DNA of 64,000 nucleotides from Gammaproteobacteria bacterium (GTDB taxonomy: Bacteria; Pseudomonadota; Gammaproteobacteria; JAPPPA01), in NCBI GenBank assembly GCA_030425645.1, contig JAUHZK010000011.1, positions 23,702-87,701 on the forward strand, in the 5' to 3' direction. Under the pieces are notes generated by a model that was not told the origin of the DNA, did not search any database, and saw only the letters and a list, made by a program, of their open reading frames with translations. The translations under genes were made by a program, and so were the position numbers. Every line of letters begins with the position of its first letter. The first letter of the stretch is position 1. Positions 47,689 through 58,186 of this stretch are shown here, piece by piece.

Positions 47689-48885
47689 TTGGATCCAATT
47701 ACTCTCGTTTTTATTTTATTGCCGGTTGCTGCCGCCTCAGGTTGGTGGATGGCGCGCCGCGGCGAGAACAAACCACGGCCGAAAAAGGCTGGCGGTTTGG
47801 GCCGCGAATATATTCGCGGTCTCGATTTCTTAATTAATGACCAAACCGATAAAGCCCTTGAGGTCTTTACGCGTTTGGTTGAGGTTGACCAAGACACCAT
47901 CGAAACGCATTTATCCTTAGGCGCTTTATTTAGGCGTCGCGGTGAGGTTGATCGCGCCCTGCGTGTACATCAAAACCTTATTGCCCGGCCTAATTTGCCG
48001 CGTCCGGTGCACCAGCGTGCATTGCTGGAGTTGGCGCGTGACTATCTGGCCGCTGGCGTATTGGACCGAGCAGAAGAGTTGTTCCGCGAACTGGTTGAGC
48101 AAAATGCTTATGTGGTTGAAAGCCTGCGCCGCCTGATTCGTATTTACGAACAGCAAAGCGACTGGGAGCAGGCTATCGAGGCAAACCGCCGGCTGGAGTC
48201 GGTGAGCAGTAAACACCGTGGACAACAGCTGCATGCCATTGCGCATTATCACTGCGAATTGGCGGAACAAAAACAGCGTGCTGGCGACAGCCGCGGCGCT
48301 AAAACCAGCCTGAAAAAATCGCTGCATGTTTATTCCGATTGCGCGCGTGCGGCGATTGCGCTGGGTGATCTGGCCTATAACGCCGGTGATTACCGCGAGG
48401 CCAACAAATACTGGCAGCGAGTGCCGGAGCAAATGCTGGAGTTGACCCCAGAGGTGCTGCCGCGGCTGCAACAGAGCTTTGACAGCTTGAATCAGGCAGC
48501 TGCCTTCTATCAATGGCTGGCGCAACAGGTTGGCCGTTATGAAGGCGTTGCCCCCTATATTCTGTTGGCGGAGCAAGCCTTCCGCAGTGGCGACAAAGGA
48601 GCCGCCGAGGATTGGGTGCAACGTTATTTGGAGCAAGCGCCTGATATCTCAGGTATGGGGCGGCTGTTCTCGGCCGTGGTGTCGCCGGCCACTGGGGCCA
48701 CAGAAAATGGTGTTCGCGCCAAACTGCAGCTGGCCTTAGAAGATGCGTTAGGCAGAATGCCGGCATATCGCTGCAATCACTGTGGCTTTGAGGCGAGACA
48801 GTTGCACTGGCAGTGCCCGTCTTGTCACCAATGGGATACCACGTTACCGCTGCCGCACGGACCTGCAGGCAGTCATTCACATTAA
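47689..48885 (+). CDS. lapB: LPS assembly protein LapB
   Basis: LapB (YciM) directs FtsH to degrade LpxC and so controls the amount of LPS. The 398-residue protein has an N-terminal anchor (about 3-20), around nine TPR repeats (about 45-350) and a C-terminal rubredoxin-like metal site, YRCNHCGFEARQLHWQCPSC (about 363-382). The start is TTG behind AAAGGCGG, coupled to lapA. Both HflKC (FtsH regulators) and LapB are thus in the window. Confidence 0.93.
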   Translation: MDPITLVFILLPVAAASGWWMARRGENKPRPKKAGGLGREYIRGLDFLINDQTDKALEVFTRLVEVDQDTIETHLSLGALFRRRGEVDRALRVHQNLIARPNLPRPVHQRALLELARDYLAAGVLDRAEELFRELVEQNAYVVESLRRLIRIYEQQSDWEQAIEANRRLESVSSKHRGQQLHAIAHYHCELAEQKQRAGDSRGAKTSLKKSLHVYSDCARAAIALGDLAYNAGDYREANKYWQRVPEQMLELTPEVLPRLQQSFDSLNQAAAFYQWLAQQVGRYEGVAPYILLAEQAFRSGDKGAAEDWVQRYLEQAPDISGMGRLFSAVVSPATGATENGVRAKLQLALEDALGRMPAYRCNHCGFEARQLHWQCPSCHQWDTTLPLPHGPAGSHSH

Positions 48886-48908
48886 TCCCAACCCACTAGG
48901 AGTTTTGG

Positions 48909-50783
48909 GTGATTAAAAAGTTATTTGTTGGGTTTTGGCTGGGTATTTGGAACAGCTTGAACTTTATTCGTCGTCTGTTCCTTAACATTGTCGTGTTGGT
49001 TGTTCTGGGCCTTATCGGCGCCAGTATGTGGCACGGCTTTCAGTCACAGCTGTCACCGAATACCGTATTGACCCTGGCTCCCTATGGGCAGCTAGTGGAG
49101 CAGTGGGACGGCGACCCGGTTGAGGTCGCGGTGGCCGAAGTGTTTGGCGAATCTAATCCGCAGACACGCTTGTTTGACATGCTGCGTGCCATTAACGCCG
49201 CTACTAACGACGACAATATCAGCGGTATCGTAATCCACACTGATGACTTGTACGGCGCCGGCCCTGCACAGTTACAAGACCTCGCTGCCGCGTTACAAAC
49301 ATTCCGCGATAGCGGTAAACCTGTATATGCCTACGGTAGCCGCTTTAGCCAAACGCAGTATTTCTTAGCCGCGCAAGCTGATCAGCTATACATGGACCCA
49401 ATGGGCGAAGTCTTAATCGAAGGCTTTGCCAGTTACCGCAATTACTATGCGGATGCGGTCGATAAGGTGAAGGCCAACGTTAACGTTTTTCGGGTCGGTC
49501 AATATAAATCGGCGGTAGAGCCCTGGCTTCGCAACAATATGTCGGCACCGGCGCGCGAGGCCAACCGCGCTTGGTTGGCGGGTTTGTGGAGCTCTTGGCG
49601 CGAACATTTAGCTGAACGTCGAGAAATTAAAGCCGCGCGTCTTGAGAGTTATGCGCAAGACTTTAACCAGTTATTGGCCGCCAGCCAGGGTGACGCCGCG
49701 CTAGCCGCACAGGCGGTTGGGCTAATAGATCAGCTGGCGACACCAAAAGAGTTTGTTGAAGCCATGAGCGAGGTCTTCGGCCAAACCGAGGGCGTTGATT
49801 GGCCTGACTACCAGCAGATTGGGATGTATGGCTATCTTGCGGAGTTGGATCTTCTCGAGTTCCAGCAAGAAGCCGTGGAGCCTGCGCCTACGATTGCTGT
49901 AGTAGTCGTGCAAGGGGCTTTGATGGAATCGGCGATCGGTCCCGGCTATGCGGATCTGTCACTGGTTAAACAGCAGCTATGGCAAGCAGCCAACGACGAT
50001 AGCATTGCCGCTGTTGTGGTTAGGGTGGATAGCCCCGGCGGCACCATTACAGCAGCAGAAACGTTGCGCCGCGCCATCAAACGCTTACGCGATAAGGGCA
50101 AGCCGGTTTATGTGTCGATGGGTACCGTGGCGGCGTCAGGTGGTTATTGGTTAGCCACGGCGGCTGAGAAAATTTGGGCACAGCCCAATACCCTTACCGG
50201 ATCTATTGGTATCTACGGCATTGTGCCGACCTTTGAGCGTAGCTTGGCCGAGTTAGGTATCTATACCGATGGCATTGCCACCTCGCCGTTTGCAGGCGGT
50301 TTCCGAGTAGACCGACCACTGTCAGAGCCGGTTAAAGAGTCTATTCAGCTGTACGTGAATAATGGCTACCAGCGTTTTATCACCACCGTTGCTGACGCGC
50401 GTGACATGGCTCCGAGCGATGTGCAACAAGCAGCCAGCGGCCGCGTTTGGATTGGCAGAAAAGCCCAAGAGCTGGGTTTGGTGGATGAGTTGGGTGGTTT
50501 ATACCAAGTAGTTGAAGCCCTCGCCGCAGATTTGGAGCTTGAAAAATATAAGCTCCAGCTGGCCGATTCTGAGCTGGATTTGTTTGATGAAGTGGTGGTG
50601 GAGCTGGGTCGTAATATTCAGTTGCCACAAACTTGGCTAGCCGAATCGGCAATACGCGATTGGTTAAAAACGGCCCAACAGCGGCCGTTAGTGCAGCAGG
50701 TTCTGACGCGCGCTGCTGATCGCGACTACCAGCTCAGTCTGTCGGATGTCGGTTTTGCTTGGTCGCCCTTAAGCCTGCAATAG
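48909..50783 (+). CDS. sppA: Signal peptide peptidase SppA, long form
   Basis: SppA degrades signal peptides left in the inner membrane. The 624-residue protein is the 67-kDa form with a tandem S49 repeat. It has an N-terminal transmembrane anchor (about residues 20-45), the catalytic lysine in FRVGQYKSAVEPW (about 195-207) in the first half, and the catalytic serine in MGTVAASGGYWLAT (about 403-416) in the second. Translation starts at GTG after AGGAG. Its 3' end converges on modC with a 12-bp gap. Confidence 0.93.
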   Translation: MIKKLFVGFWLGIWNSLNFIRRLFLNIVVLVVLGLIGASMWHGFQSQLSPNTVLTLAPYGQLVEQWDGDPVEVAVAEVFGESNPQTRLFDMLRAINAATNDDNISGIVIHTDDLYGAGPAQLQDLAAALQTFRDSGKPVYAYGSRFSQTQYFLAAQADQLYMDPMGEVLIEGFASYRNYYADAVDKVKANVNVFRVGQYKSAVEPWLRNNMSAPAREANRAWLAGLWSSWREHLAERREIKAARLESYAQDFNQLLAASQGDAALAAQAVGLIDQLATPKEFVEAMSEVFGQTEGVDWPDYQQIGMYGYLAELDLLEFQQEAVEPAPTIAVVVVQGALMESAIGPGYADLSLVKQQLWQAANDDSIAAVVVRVDSPGGTITAAETLRRAIKRLRDKGKPVYVSMGTVAASGGYWLATAAEKIWAQPNTLTGSIGIYGIVPTFERSLAELGIYTDGIATSPFAGGFRVDRPLSEPVKESIQLYVNNGYQRFITTVADARDMAPSDVQQAASGRVWIGRKAQELGLVDELGGLYQVVEALAADLELEKYKLQLADSELDLFDEVVVELGRNIQLPQTWLAESAIRDWLKTAQQRPLVQQVLTRAADRDYQLSLSDVGFAWSPLSLQ

Positions 50784-50795
50784 GGTAGTACTAAG

Positions 50796-51845
50796 CTAGA
50801 AAATCGCCACGGCTTTAATTTGCGCATAAACCGAGCGGCCAACGCTTAAATCCAAGCGTTGTGCCGAGTGGCGAGTAATGCGGGCCAGTAATTTGGCCTC
50901 GCCGACCGTTAGCTGCAACAGCAGCTGTGACTCGTCTTCGTCGCTAATGCTGGCGATAGTGGCTGGCAGAATATTATTGATACTACTGTCGCTGTGCTGG
51001 CTAAGGCTGAGGCTAACGTCTCGGGCTGCAATATGCAGTCGCAGCGACTGGCCTGTATTGAGTGTGGTAACCGGCGAGTAGAGGGTGCCGGCCGCAGTGC
51101 TCATGTGTGCAAGCTGTTGCTCAGCGTCAACCGCGATGACTTGAGCATCGAGTAACGCACCTGCATCAACACTATGGGCAAGGCTAAGGTTTGGGTCGGT
51201 TAAGGCCGTGGCAGCATCGTCGTGGGCTTGTAGCTTGCCGTTTTCCAATACCATCACTCGGTCCGCTAGTTGCGCCACCTCACTGACTGAGTGGCTGACG
51301 TAAATCAGCGGGATTTCAAGTTGCTGATGCAGTACTTGCAGATAAGGCAGCAACTCTCGTTTGCTCTTCTCATCTAAACCGTTGAGTGGCTCATCCATTA
51401 GCAAATACTGCGGTTTTGCGGCCAGCGCCCGTGCAATCGCCACGCGTTGTTTTTCACCGCCCGAGAGAGTTGCTGGTTTACGCCTAAGCAGCGCTTGTAT
51501 GCCGAACTGTTTGGCTAACGCCTCTAGCTCGGCGTTTGTGCTGAGTTTGGAGAAGGCAATGTTTTCCGCCACCGATAAATGCGGGAATAGGTTGGCTTCT
51601 TGGAATACATAGCCTATTTGCCGCTGGTGACTTGGCAGCCAGCGCTCCGCGTTTTGCCACACATTACCGTTAGCAGCCACCTCACAGTCTGGCTGCTGGT
51701 CTAAGCCTGCCAATATCCGTAACACACTGGTTTTACCGCTGCCGGATGGGCCAACAATGGCAGTGGTACCGCGGCCAGCAATCTCTGTCTGCAGCTGTAA
51801 ATGAAAGTCGCCGCGCTGAATATTGCATTGGAGTTGAATGGCCAC
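50796..51845 (-). CDS. modC: Molybdate ABC transporter ATPase ModC
   Basis: ModC is the ATPase of the molybdate importer. The 349-residue protein has Walker A GPSGSGKTS (about residues 33-41), Q-loop YVFQEANLFPHLSV, signature LSGGEKQRVAIARAL, Walker B YLLMDEPLNGLD and a C-terminal TOBE/Mop domain (about 285-349) that binds molybdate. GTG start, 9 bp after modB. It is the last gene of modABC. Confidence 0.94.
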   Translation of the reverse strand: MAIQLQCNIQRGDFHLQLQTEIAGRGTTAIVGPSGSGKTSVLRILAGLDQQPDCEVAANGNVWQNAERWLPSHQRQIGYVFQEANLFPHLSVAENIAFSKLSTNAELEALAKQFGIQALLRRKPATLSGGEKQRVAIARALAAKPQYLLMDEPLNGLDEKSKRELLPYLQVLHQQLEIPLIYVSHSVSEVAQLADRVMVLENGKLQAHDDAATALTDPNLSLAHSVDAGALLDAQVIAVDAEQQLAHMSTAAGTLYSPVTTLNTGQSLRLHIAARDVSLSLSQHSDSSINNILPATIASISDEDESQLLLQLTVGEAKLLARITRHSAQRLDLSVGRSVYAQIKAVAIF

Positions 51846-51854
51846 AAACGACTC

Positions 51855-52526
51855 CTATAGCGCGGCTACGCGTTGGCGGCGGTAGATTAAGGCCAGTAGC
51901 ACACAAGACAGCAGTAGCAGAGTTAATGACAGGCTATGCGCTTGGCCATAGTTAAGCGTCTCCACATGCTCGTAGATGGCGATAGAAGCAACGCGGGTTT
52001 CACCGGGAATATTGCCGCCAATCATCAGCACTACGCCAAATTCACCCAAGGTGTGGGCAAAACCTAATGTGCTCGCAGTAATAAAACCGGGTTTTGCCAA
52101 CGGCAGCGCCACGCGGGTAAATCGTTGCCAAGGGTTGAGTCCGAGGGTTGCGGCCACTTCTAAAGGGCGCTCGCCAATCGCGCTAAAAGCGTTTTGTAAG
52201 GGCTGTACTACAAATGGCAGCGAGTAAATTGCCGAGCCCAGTAGTAGACCGCCAAAGCTAAACGCTAGTGGAGCTAAACCAAGGCTATTCAACAGCTGCC
52301 CGAGCGGGCTTTGTGGCGCAAAGGCGAGTAGCAGGTAAAAGCCTAATACCGTCGGTGGCAATACCAACGGTAAGGCCACCAAGGTTTCAATCAACACTTT
52401 GCCGCGCCACTGGCTGCGGCTTAAATACCAAGCTAGCGGCGTGCCAACGAGCAATAACAACAGCGTGGTCGCGGCGGCTAATTGCAGCGTTAGGCCAAGG
52501 GCGGTTAGGTCGTCTGGGGCAAGCAT
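51855..52526 (-). CDS. modB: Molybdate ABC transporter permease ModB
   Basis: ModB forms the membrane channel of the molybdate importer. The 223-residue protein has five or six helices and the EAA loop [20 protein letters not shown] (about residues 121-140). It starts with ATG 4 bp after the modA stop. Confidence 0.94.
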   Translation of the reverse strand: MLAPDDLTALGLTLQLAAATTLLLLLVGTPLAWYLSRSQWRGKVLIETLVALPLVLPPTVLGFYLLLAFAPQSPLGQLLNSLGLAPLAFSFGGLLLGSAIYSLPFVVQPLQNAFSAIGERPLEVAATLGLNPWQRFTRVALPLAKPGFITASTLGFAHTLGEFGVVLMIGGNIPGETRVASIAIYEHVETLNYGQAHSLSLTLLLLSCVLLALIYRRQRVAAL

Positions 52527-52530
52527 GGGT

Positions 52531-53250
52531 TTATTGTAGAGCAGGGGTTAAATAACCATGTGCCTGAATAATGTTTTGAGCCGCTTGGCTTTTTAGGTAG
52601 CGGACAAATGCGCTCGCTGCCTGACTTGGGCGTAAGACAACGGCTTGTTGTTCAATGGCGGGATAGTCTGCACTGGGTAACAAGCGGTATTCGGTGGCGG
52701 GCCGACTGTGCACCAAGCTATAAGCCAGTAGTGCCATCTGCGCTTGGCGGCTGGCAGCGAAGTGGTAGCTCTGGGCGACATTTTCACCGTATACCAAACG
52801 GGCGTGCTGGCTCGGCTGTGTAGACAGGTAAGCGACAGCAGCAGCGCCGTAGGGGGCGAGTTTGGGGTTTGCTATTGCAAGGTAGTGATCGGGCGCCAAG
52901 TCGGGCAGCTGTGGTTTTTGCGTCGCGTCCGGCTGCCACAGTGCTAGCTGCCCAATCGCATAGGTAAAACGACTACCGGCGACCGCTAGTTGCTCGGCCT
53001 CTAGGCGCTGTGGTCGTTCGCTATCGGCTGCTAAAAACACATCAAATGGCGCGCCGTGTTGGATCTGTGCGAAGTGTTTACCGCTGGAGCCAAGGCTAAT
53101 TTGTAGCTGGGTTTGGCTTTGCGCTTGGTAGTCTTTTTGTAAGGCGCGCATGGCATCGGCAAAATTGCTAGCAACGGCGAGCCGCAAAGGCGCGGCAGTC
53201 ACCGTGCTAGCAAAAAATAGACTACAGACTAAAGCAAGCTTTATGAGCAC
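52531..53250 (-). CDS. modA: Molybdate-binding periplasmic protein ModA
   Basis: ModA captures molybdate in the periplasm. The 239-residue protein has a signal peptide ([20 protein letters not shown]) and the ModA core [36 protein letters not shown] and a [18 protein letters not shown] segment. It starts with GTG immediately after the stop of the upstream amidohydrolase gene (TAA-GTG), so it is probably read from the longer recQ-headed transcript. Confidence 0.92.
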   Translation of the reverse strand: MLIKLALVCSLFFASTVTAAPLRLAVASNFADAMRALQKDYQAQSQTQLQISLGSSGKHFAQIQHGAPFDVFLAADSERPQRLEAEQLAVAGSRFTYAIGQLALWQPDATQKPQLPDLAPDHYLAIANPKLAPYGAAAVAYLSTQPSQHARLVYGENVAQSYHFAASRQAQMALLAYSLVHSRPATEYRLLPSADYPAIEQQAVVLRPSQAASAFVRYLKSQAAQNIIQAHGYLTPALQ

Positions 53251-54075
53251 TTAGGCACTCAGCTTGAATACTCGAGCGGCGTTGTCATGCAGGAATAGCG
53301 CTTCTACTTCCTCGCCTAGCTCTAGCGCAGCCAAATCTTGCAAGCATTTGGCATGCGGGATCATGGGGAAGTTAGTGCCGAACATGACTTTGCGCTTGCC
53401 GTTGGTTTTCATGTACTGCACTAGCTCGGGCGGATAGCGCTTAGCAGTGTAAGCCGAGGTGTCGATATAGACATTCTCATGCTTGGTGGCGACCGCGATC
53501 ATTTCCTGTGTCCAGGGGTAACCAATATGGCCGCAGACAATTTCTAAATCTGGGAAATGCAGGGCGATCTGGTCGACATAGGGAATCGGGCGGCCGGTTT
53601 CTGACGGCATCAATGGGCCGGTGTGACCAACCTGCAAACAGACCGGAATACCTAGGTTTACGCACTCAGCATAAAGTGGGTAATACAGCGGGTCAGTGGG
53701 TGGTTTTTCCCATAGCCATTGCACAATGCGCAGGGCTTTAAAACCGTATTCATTCACGCATTTACGTAACTCGGCAATGGCTTTCATGGGTTGGTTTAGG
53801 TCAACCGCTGCGACACCGAAAAGTCGATCCGGGTATTTTTGGGTGAACTCATAAACCAGCTCATTTGGAATAAGCGGGCCGCGTGGGCTATGCCATGCCG
53901 AAAGCAGACTCTGCTGAACCTTGCCGCCATCCATCGCTGCCAGTGTCAGCTCGATAGGTAGCTCTTGTTTGATCTCAGGGATTTTCTGCCAACGTTTTAG
54001 CGAGTCAAAGCAAGGTTCGTCTAAAAAGGTTTTGGTGGGATGCTGCATCCAGGCATCGATAATTTTTTGCGTCAT
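53251..54075 (-). CDS. Amidohydrolase-2 family (COG2159-like) protein
   Basis: This 274-residue TIM-barrel protein carries the central HTGPLMPSE (about 161-169), CGHIGYPWTQEMI (about 192-204) and the Asp/His-bearing end FLHDNAARVF. FGTNFPMIPH (about 235-244) has Asn where many members have the catalytic Asp, as in FGTDFP/FGSDYP. At the N-terminus the usual DxHxH is replaced by DAWMQHP. The substrate is unknown. It directly precedes modA and follows a thioesterase by 11 bp. Confidence 0.75.
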   Translation of the reverse strand: MTQKIIDAWMQHPTKTFLDEPCFDSLKRWQKIPEIKQELPIELTLAAMDGGKVQQSLLSAWHSPRGPLIPNELVYEFTQKYPDRLFGVAAVDLNQPMKAIAELRKCVNEYGFKALRIVQWLWEKPPTDPLYYPLYAECVNLGIPVCLQVGHTGPLMPSETGRPIPYVDQIALHFPDLEIVCGHIGYPWTQEMIAVATKHENVYIDTSAYTAKRYPPELVQYMKTNGKRKVMFGTNFPMIPHAKCLQDLAALELGEEVEALFLHDNAARVFKLSA

Positions 54076-54086
54076 CGTCTTTATTT

Positions 54087-54566
54087 CTAGTTTGTCACTG
54101 TTCCAGATTGGTCGATGATGATGCCGTCGGCGCCTGTCGTTAATGACTTTCGGATCGCATCAGGTACGGCGGTGGGGCGGTAGTCTTGGGTGCTCACCAT
54201 CACGTAGGTGATATCGGTGGTGGCGACGGCCTCGCCAGTTTGTTGATTTTGGTAGGTAACCTTAAGTTGGTAGCTGCTGTTGCCAACGCGTTCGGTGCTC
54301 ACGCTTAGCGCTAATACATCATCAAACTTGGCCGAAGCTTGCCATTCGGTGCTGAGCTTAACGACTTGGCTGTCTAAACCTTGGTCGAGGATGTTCTGAT
54401 AGTCACCAAACAACACCCGAAAAAACTCGGTGGCGGCAACATCGGCCATATCGGCGTAGCGGCTGTTAAAAACAACGCCTTGAAAGTCACATTCTGAATA
54501 ACGCACCCGCAATAGTAGGGTAAAGGGCCCGTTAGTTTGCCCAGTCGTTTGTGTATTAGCTGGCAT
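54087..54566 (-). CDS. Acyl-CoA thioesterase (YbgC/4HBT hotdog family)
   Basis: This hotdog-fold protein of about 159 residues starts at MPANTQTT and has the 4HBT/YbgC pattern [20 protein letters not shown], in which the Asp is the likely catalytic residue. TEFFRVLFG follows. Members cleave acyl-CoA esters; the chain preference cannot be read from sequence. The start codon overlaps the recQ stop by 11 bp. An earlier in-frame start at 54638 lies inside recQ and is unlikely. Confidence 0.82.
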   Translation of the reverse strand: MPANTQTTGQTNGPFTLLLRVRYSECDFQGVVFNSRYADMADVAATEFFRVLFGDYQNILDQGLDSQVVKLSTEWQASAKFDDVLALSVSTERVGNSSYQLKVTYQNQQTGEAVATTDITYVMVSTQDYRPTAVPDAIRKSLTTGADGIIIDQSGTVTN

Positions 54567-56682
54567 CTCTAGTCTGTTCCCAATGCACCAGTGCGCAGCG
54601 TAATAGGCCGTAGTCGTATTGACCACCCAGCGCCTCAAATACCGGCCGTAATTTTGGTGCAGCGGGGTTTATGTGATCCGACATGGCTTGCTGAATACTT
54701 TGATGCGCGCCGGCGTCTAAGTCGGTGACTTCATCTAGCGTCAGCAGTTTGGCTTCGATGCAATCGGCAAGATGGTCGTAAATGGTCGGAACGCCAACAC
54801 GGCGTTTAGCGGCAATATCATCAATCGCCATGCCTTCACTGAAAAGTGCAAATGTTGCCGCTACGGTGTCGGTTAGCTGGTCTTGCGGTGTCGCCGGGTT
54901 GGCGGCAATCGCGTCGACAAACTGTTGCCCGTATTGTTCGAGTTTTTTATCGCCCACGCCGCTGATTTGGCTAAGCGCATGTAGGTCATGCGGCCGATAT
55001 TTGGCCATTTCCAACAGGGTACTGTCGTGAAAGACCACGTAGGGCGGCACATTGTTTTCTTCGGCAATGCTTTTGCGCAACTCGCGCAGAATATTAAAGA
55101 GCTTTTCATGCGCGCCGCCAACGGCCTTTTTGCGTTTTGATTTGGCGGTGGTTTTAGCGCTGTCGCGGCGCAACTCAATTGCCTCTTCGCCTTTTAGCAG
55201 CGGCTTTGATTTGGCGGTTAGCTTGAGGGCGCCGAAGGCTTCAAAGTCAGCGCGTAAATAACCGCGTGCGGTCAACTGGCGAAACACACCGCGCCACTGT
55301 TTACTGTCTAGCTCTTGGCCGATGCCATAAACCGCCAATTCATGGTGTTGAAATTTCTTGAGTCGCTCGGAATCGGCACCGCGTAATACATCAATGACAT
55401 GCGCGGCACCAAAACGTTGGCCGGTGCGGTAAACAGCGGAGAGGGCTTTTTGTGATACCTCTAGACCGTTATAGGTTTCCGGTGGTGTTAGGCAGTTGTC
55501 GCAGTTGCCGCAGGCTTGGCTATCGGTTTCACCAAAATAGGCCAGTAAGGCTTGGCGGCGGCAGCTGGTGATTTCACAAAGGCCGAGCAGGGCATCTAAC
55601 TTATGGCGCTCGACGCGTTTTTGAATATCGGGTGATTGCGATTGCTCAATCCACTGCGCCAGTTTCACCACGTCGCTAAGGTCGTAATTTAGCCAAGCAT
55701 TCGCAGCGGCACCATCGCGCCCGGCACGGCCGGTTTCTTGGTAATAAGCCTCAACGCTTTTGGGTAAGTTTAGGTGGCAAACAAAGCGCACATCTGGTTT
55801 GTCGATGCCCATTCCAAAGGCAATGGTGGCGACCACAATTAGGCCGTCTTCTTTGAGAAAACGATCTTGTGCCTCGCGGCGTTCGGCGGCATCCATACCA
55901 GCGTGGTAATAAATCGCCTTGCGGCCTTTTTCCATTAACCAAAAGGCTGTTTTCTCAACCGCGTTGCGTGACAAGCAATAAACGATGCCGGCGTCGCCAG
56001 CGTGGTGTTCGTCTAAAAATGCCAACATGCGTTCTTTGGCTTGTTGGCCAGAGCTGATGTGGTAACGAATATTGGGGCGGTCAAAACCGGCGACAAACCG
56101 CGCTGGGTTATTGAGCTGTAAGTTCTGAACAATCTCGTCTTGGGTGCGGGCATCGGCAGTCGCGGTTAACGCGATCCGCGGGACGCCGGGAAACGCCTGT
56201 GCCAGTTGATGCAGCTGCATATATTCAGGCCGGAAGTCATGGCCCCATTGCGATACACAGTGCGCTTCATCAATCGCAATCAAAGACAACGGGGTTTGCT
56301 GCAATAGGCTGAGCGTGTCCGACATCAGCAGTCGCTCGGGCGCGATATACAGTAGCTGTAGCTCACCATTACGTAACTGCTGAATCACCTGCGCTGACTC
56401 TTGTGCCGATAGCTGCGAGTTTAAATAGGCCGCGTTAATGCCTAGCGCCTGCAGCGCTGTGACTTGGTCATGCATTAAGGCAATCAGCGGTGACACCACC
56501 AAGCCAACGCCATCACGTAATAAGGCCGGGATTTGATAGCACAGTGATTTACCGCCGCCGGTGGGCATAATCACCAGCGTGTCCTGGCCGCCGGCTACGC
56601 TGCTGATAATTTCCGCCTGCTGTGGGCGGAATTCGCTATAACCGTAATAATGCTGAAGCGTGTCGAGCGCGGTATTCAACAC
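54556..56682 (-). CDS. recQ: ATP-dependent DNA helicase RecQ
   Basis: RecQ unwinds DNA 3'-to-5' in recombinational repair. Motif I is [16 protein letters not shown] (about residues 39-54), motif II is [18 protein letters not shown], and motif VI includes [12 protein letters not shown]. The zinc-binding cluster is [11 protein letters not shown]...CGNCDNC, followed by the winged-helix domain and an HRDC domain (about 525-600). At 708 residues it is about 100 longer than E. coli RecQ because of a C-terminal helix-turn-helix-like extension. The start is GTG, overlapping the phnA stop by one base (TAGTG). Confidence 0.95.
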   Translation of the reverse strand: MLNTALDTLQHYYGYSEFRPQQAEIISSVAGGQDTLVIMPTGGGKSLCYQIPALLRDGVGLVVSPLIALMHDQVTALQALGINAAYLNSQLSAQESAQVIQQLRNGELQLLYIAPERLLMSDTLSLLQQTPLSLIAIDEAHCVSQWGHDFRPEYMQLHQLAQAFPGVPRIALTATADARTQDEIVQNLQLNNPARFVAGFDRPNIRYHISSGQQAKERMLAFLDEHHAGDAGIVYCLSRNAVEKTAFWLMEKGRKAIYYHAGMDAAERREAQDRFLKEDGLIVVATIAFGMGIDKPDVRFVCHLNLPKSVEAYYQETGRAGRDGAAANAWLNYDLSDVVKLAQWIEQSQSPDIQKRVERHKLDALLGLCEITSCRRQALLAYFGETDSQACGNCDNCLTPPETYNGLEVSQKALSAVYRTGQRFGAAHVIDVLRGADSERLKKFQHHELAVYGIGQELDSKQWRGVFRQLTARGYLRADFEAFGALKLTAKSKPLLKGEEAIELRRDSAKTTAKSKRKKAVGGAHEKLFNILRELRKSIAEENNVPPYVVFHDSTLLEMAKYRPHDLHALSQISGVGDKKLEQYGQQFVDAIAANPATPQDQLTDTVAATFALFSEGMAIDDIAAKRRVGVPTIYDHLADCIEAKLLTLDEVTDLDAGAHQSIQQAMSDHINPAAPKLRPVFEALGGQYDYGLLRCALVHWEQTRDAS

Positions 56683-57014
56683 TAGGCTTTCTTAACCACG
56701 GAAGACTTCAGTTTCATTGGCCCCATGCCGTCAACCTTGCAGTCGATATCGTGATCGCCTTCCACCAGCCGAATGTTCTTCACTTTGGTGCCGACTTTCA
56801 CTACCAGTGAAGAACCTTTCACTTTCAGGTCTTTGACCACAGTAACGGTGTCGCCATCTTGTAATGGGTTGCCCACGGCATCACGAATGATCGCTGCATC
56901 CTCATCGTCGCCAGCTTGTGACCACTCATGGCCGCATTCCGGGCAAACGTACATATTGCCGTCTTCATAAACGTATTCTGACTGGCATTCAGGGCAAGCG
57001 GGGATATTGCTCAT
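56682..57014 (-). CDS. yjdM: PhnA/YjdM-type zinc-ribbon protein
   Basis: This 110-residue protein has an N-terminal zinc ribbon ([20 protein letters not shown], about residues 8-27) and the PhnA C-terminal domain ([20 protein letters not shown]). The family was named alkylphosphonate-utilisation protein from gene position, but its biochemical role is not settled. It heads the minus-strand run phnA-recQ-thioesterase-amidohydrolase-modABC. The 128 bp upstream, to 57142, holds its promoter and that of the divergent gene, with nothing else that I can identify. Confidence 0.88.
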   Translation of the reverse strand: MSNIPACPECQSEYVYEDGNMYVCPECGHEWSQAGDDEDAAIIRDAVGNPLQDGDTVTVVKDLKVKGSSLVVKVGTKVKNIRLVEGDHDIDCKVDGMGPMKLKSSVVKKA

Positions 57015-57142
57015 GGCGTTTTATGTAAGCTGGGTGCTGGTTGGTAGAGTCGCGATTTTACCGGAAGGCGGTGCTCAAATTAGCTTTATCTAAGGCCAAA
57101 AAATGGTACAAATACCGCTGTTTCGATTTTAGTGCAGACCGT

Positions 57143-58183
57143 ATGGATCCCATTTCGCAAGGTATTGTCGCGACTACCGCTGCGCAGCAGTTGCCCAAAT
57201 TAGTCACTCATAAGCGGCAGCTATTCGCGGCTAGCGCTTTGGCCTTTTTGAGTGGCTTGGCGCCAGATGCCGATATTGTTATCCGCTCAGCTGAAGATCC
57301 CTTGCTGTTTTTGGAGTATCACCGCCAGTTCACACATTCGCTGATATTTATTCCGCTTGGCGGTTTGATCTGTGCCTTGTTGGGCTATTACTTGCTAGGT
57401 AAACGCGCCGGCCTGAGCTTTGCGGTGTGTTATGCGCTGTGCACAGTGGGCTACGCCACACATGGTCTGTTAGATGCCTGCACCAGCTATGGCACCTTGT
57501 TGCTATGGCCGTTTAGTGATGCTCGCATTGCATGGCATACCTTGCCCATCGTGGATCCGTTCCTTACGTTTCCACTGATTGCCTTTTGTGTGGCGCGAAC
57601 AAAAACCGGCAATGTTCACTGGAGCCGAATCGCATTGGTTTGGTTATTAGCTTTCCCCGTGGCGGGTTACTTACAACGGGAGCGCGCCACGGCGGTGGCG
57701 GCTGAATTGGCTGAATCACGCGGGCATGAGGTTGAGCGTTTAGAAGTGAGGCCAGGCTTTGGCAACTTGCTGGTGTGGAAGTCGATTTACGAAACCCATA
57801 GCGATGGCGAGGCCCGTTATTTTGTGGACGCTGTTCATGTCGGCGCAGGCGAAAAGGTTTACCCGGGTACCGCTATCAAAGTGCTTGAGCTAGCAGACGA
57901 CTTTGCTTGGTTAGACAAGAGCAGCCAACAGGCCAAAGATGTCGAACGTTTCCGCTGGTTTTCGGACAACTACCTGAGCGTTGACCCCAATAATCCCAAC
58001 CGTATTGTGGATATGCGCTATTCAATGATGCCGCACGAGATAAAACCGTTTTGGGGTATTGAGCTGGTACCGCAGCATCCCGCAACCCAGCACGCGGTTT
58101 ATAGCGTCACTAGAACGGTAGAGCCGGGTGCGTTCTCGGTACTGGGTCGAATGATTTTAGGTCGCGACTTAACCAGCCAATAA
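57143..58183 (+). CDS. YdjM-like membrane-bound metal-dependent hydrolase
   Basis: This 346-residue protein from MDPISQGIVATTAAQ has four or five transmembrane helices in its first 180 residues and the family motif with acidic and His residues: LSGLAPDADIVIR, EYHRQFTHSLIF and TVGYATHGLLDACTSYGT. These residues form the YdjM/DUF457 metal site. The C-terminal half (about 190-346) is soluble, probably periplasmic. The exact reaction is not known. Its 3' end converges on a desaturase gene 3 bp away. An upstream in-frame start at 57041 overlaps the promoter region and is unlikely. Confidence 0.8.
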   Translation: MDPISQGIVATTAAQQLPKLVTHKRQLFAASALAFLSGLAPDADIVIRSAEDPLLFLEYHRQFTHSLIFIPLGGLICALLGYYLLGKRAGLSFAVCYALCTVGYATHGLLDACTSYGTLLLWPFSDARIAWHTLPIVDPFLTFPLIAFCVARTKTGNVHWSRIALVWLLAFPVAGYLQRERATAVAAELAESRGHEVERLEVRPGFGNLLVWKSIYETHSDGEARYFVDAVHVGAGEKVYPGTAIKVLELADDFAWLDKSSQQAKDVERFRWFSDNYLSVDPNNPNRIVDMRYSMMPHEIKPFWGIELVPQHPATQHAVYSVTRTVEPGAFSVLGRMILGRDLTSQ

Positions 58184-58186
58184 TGC

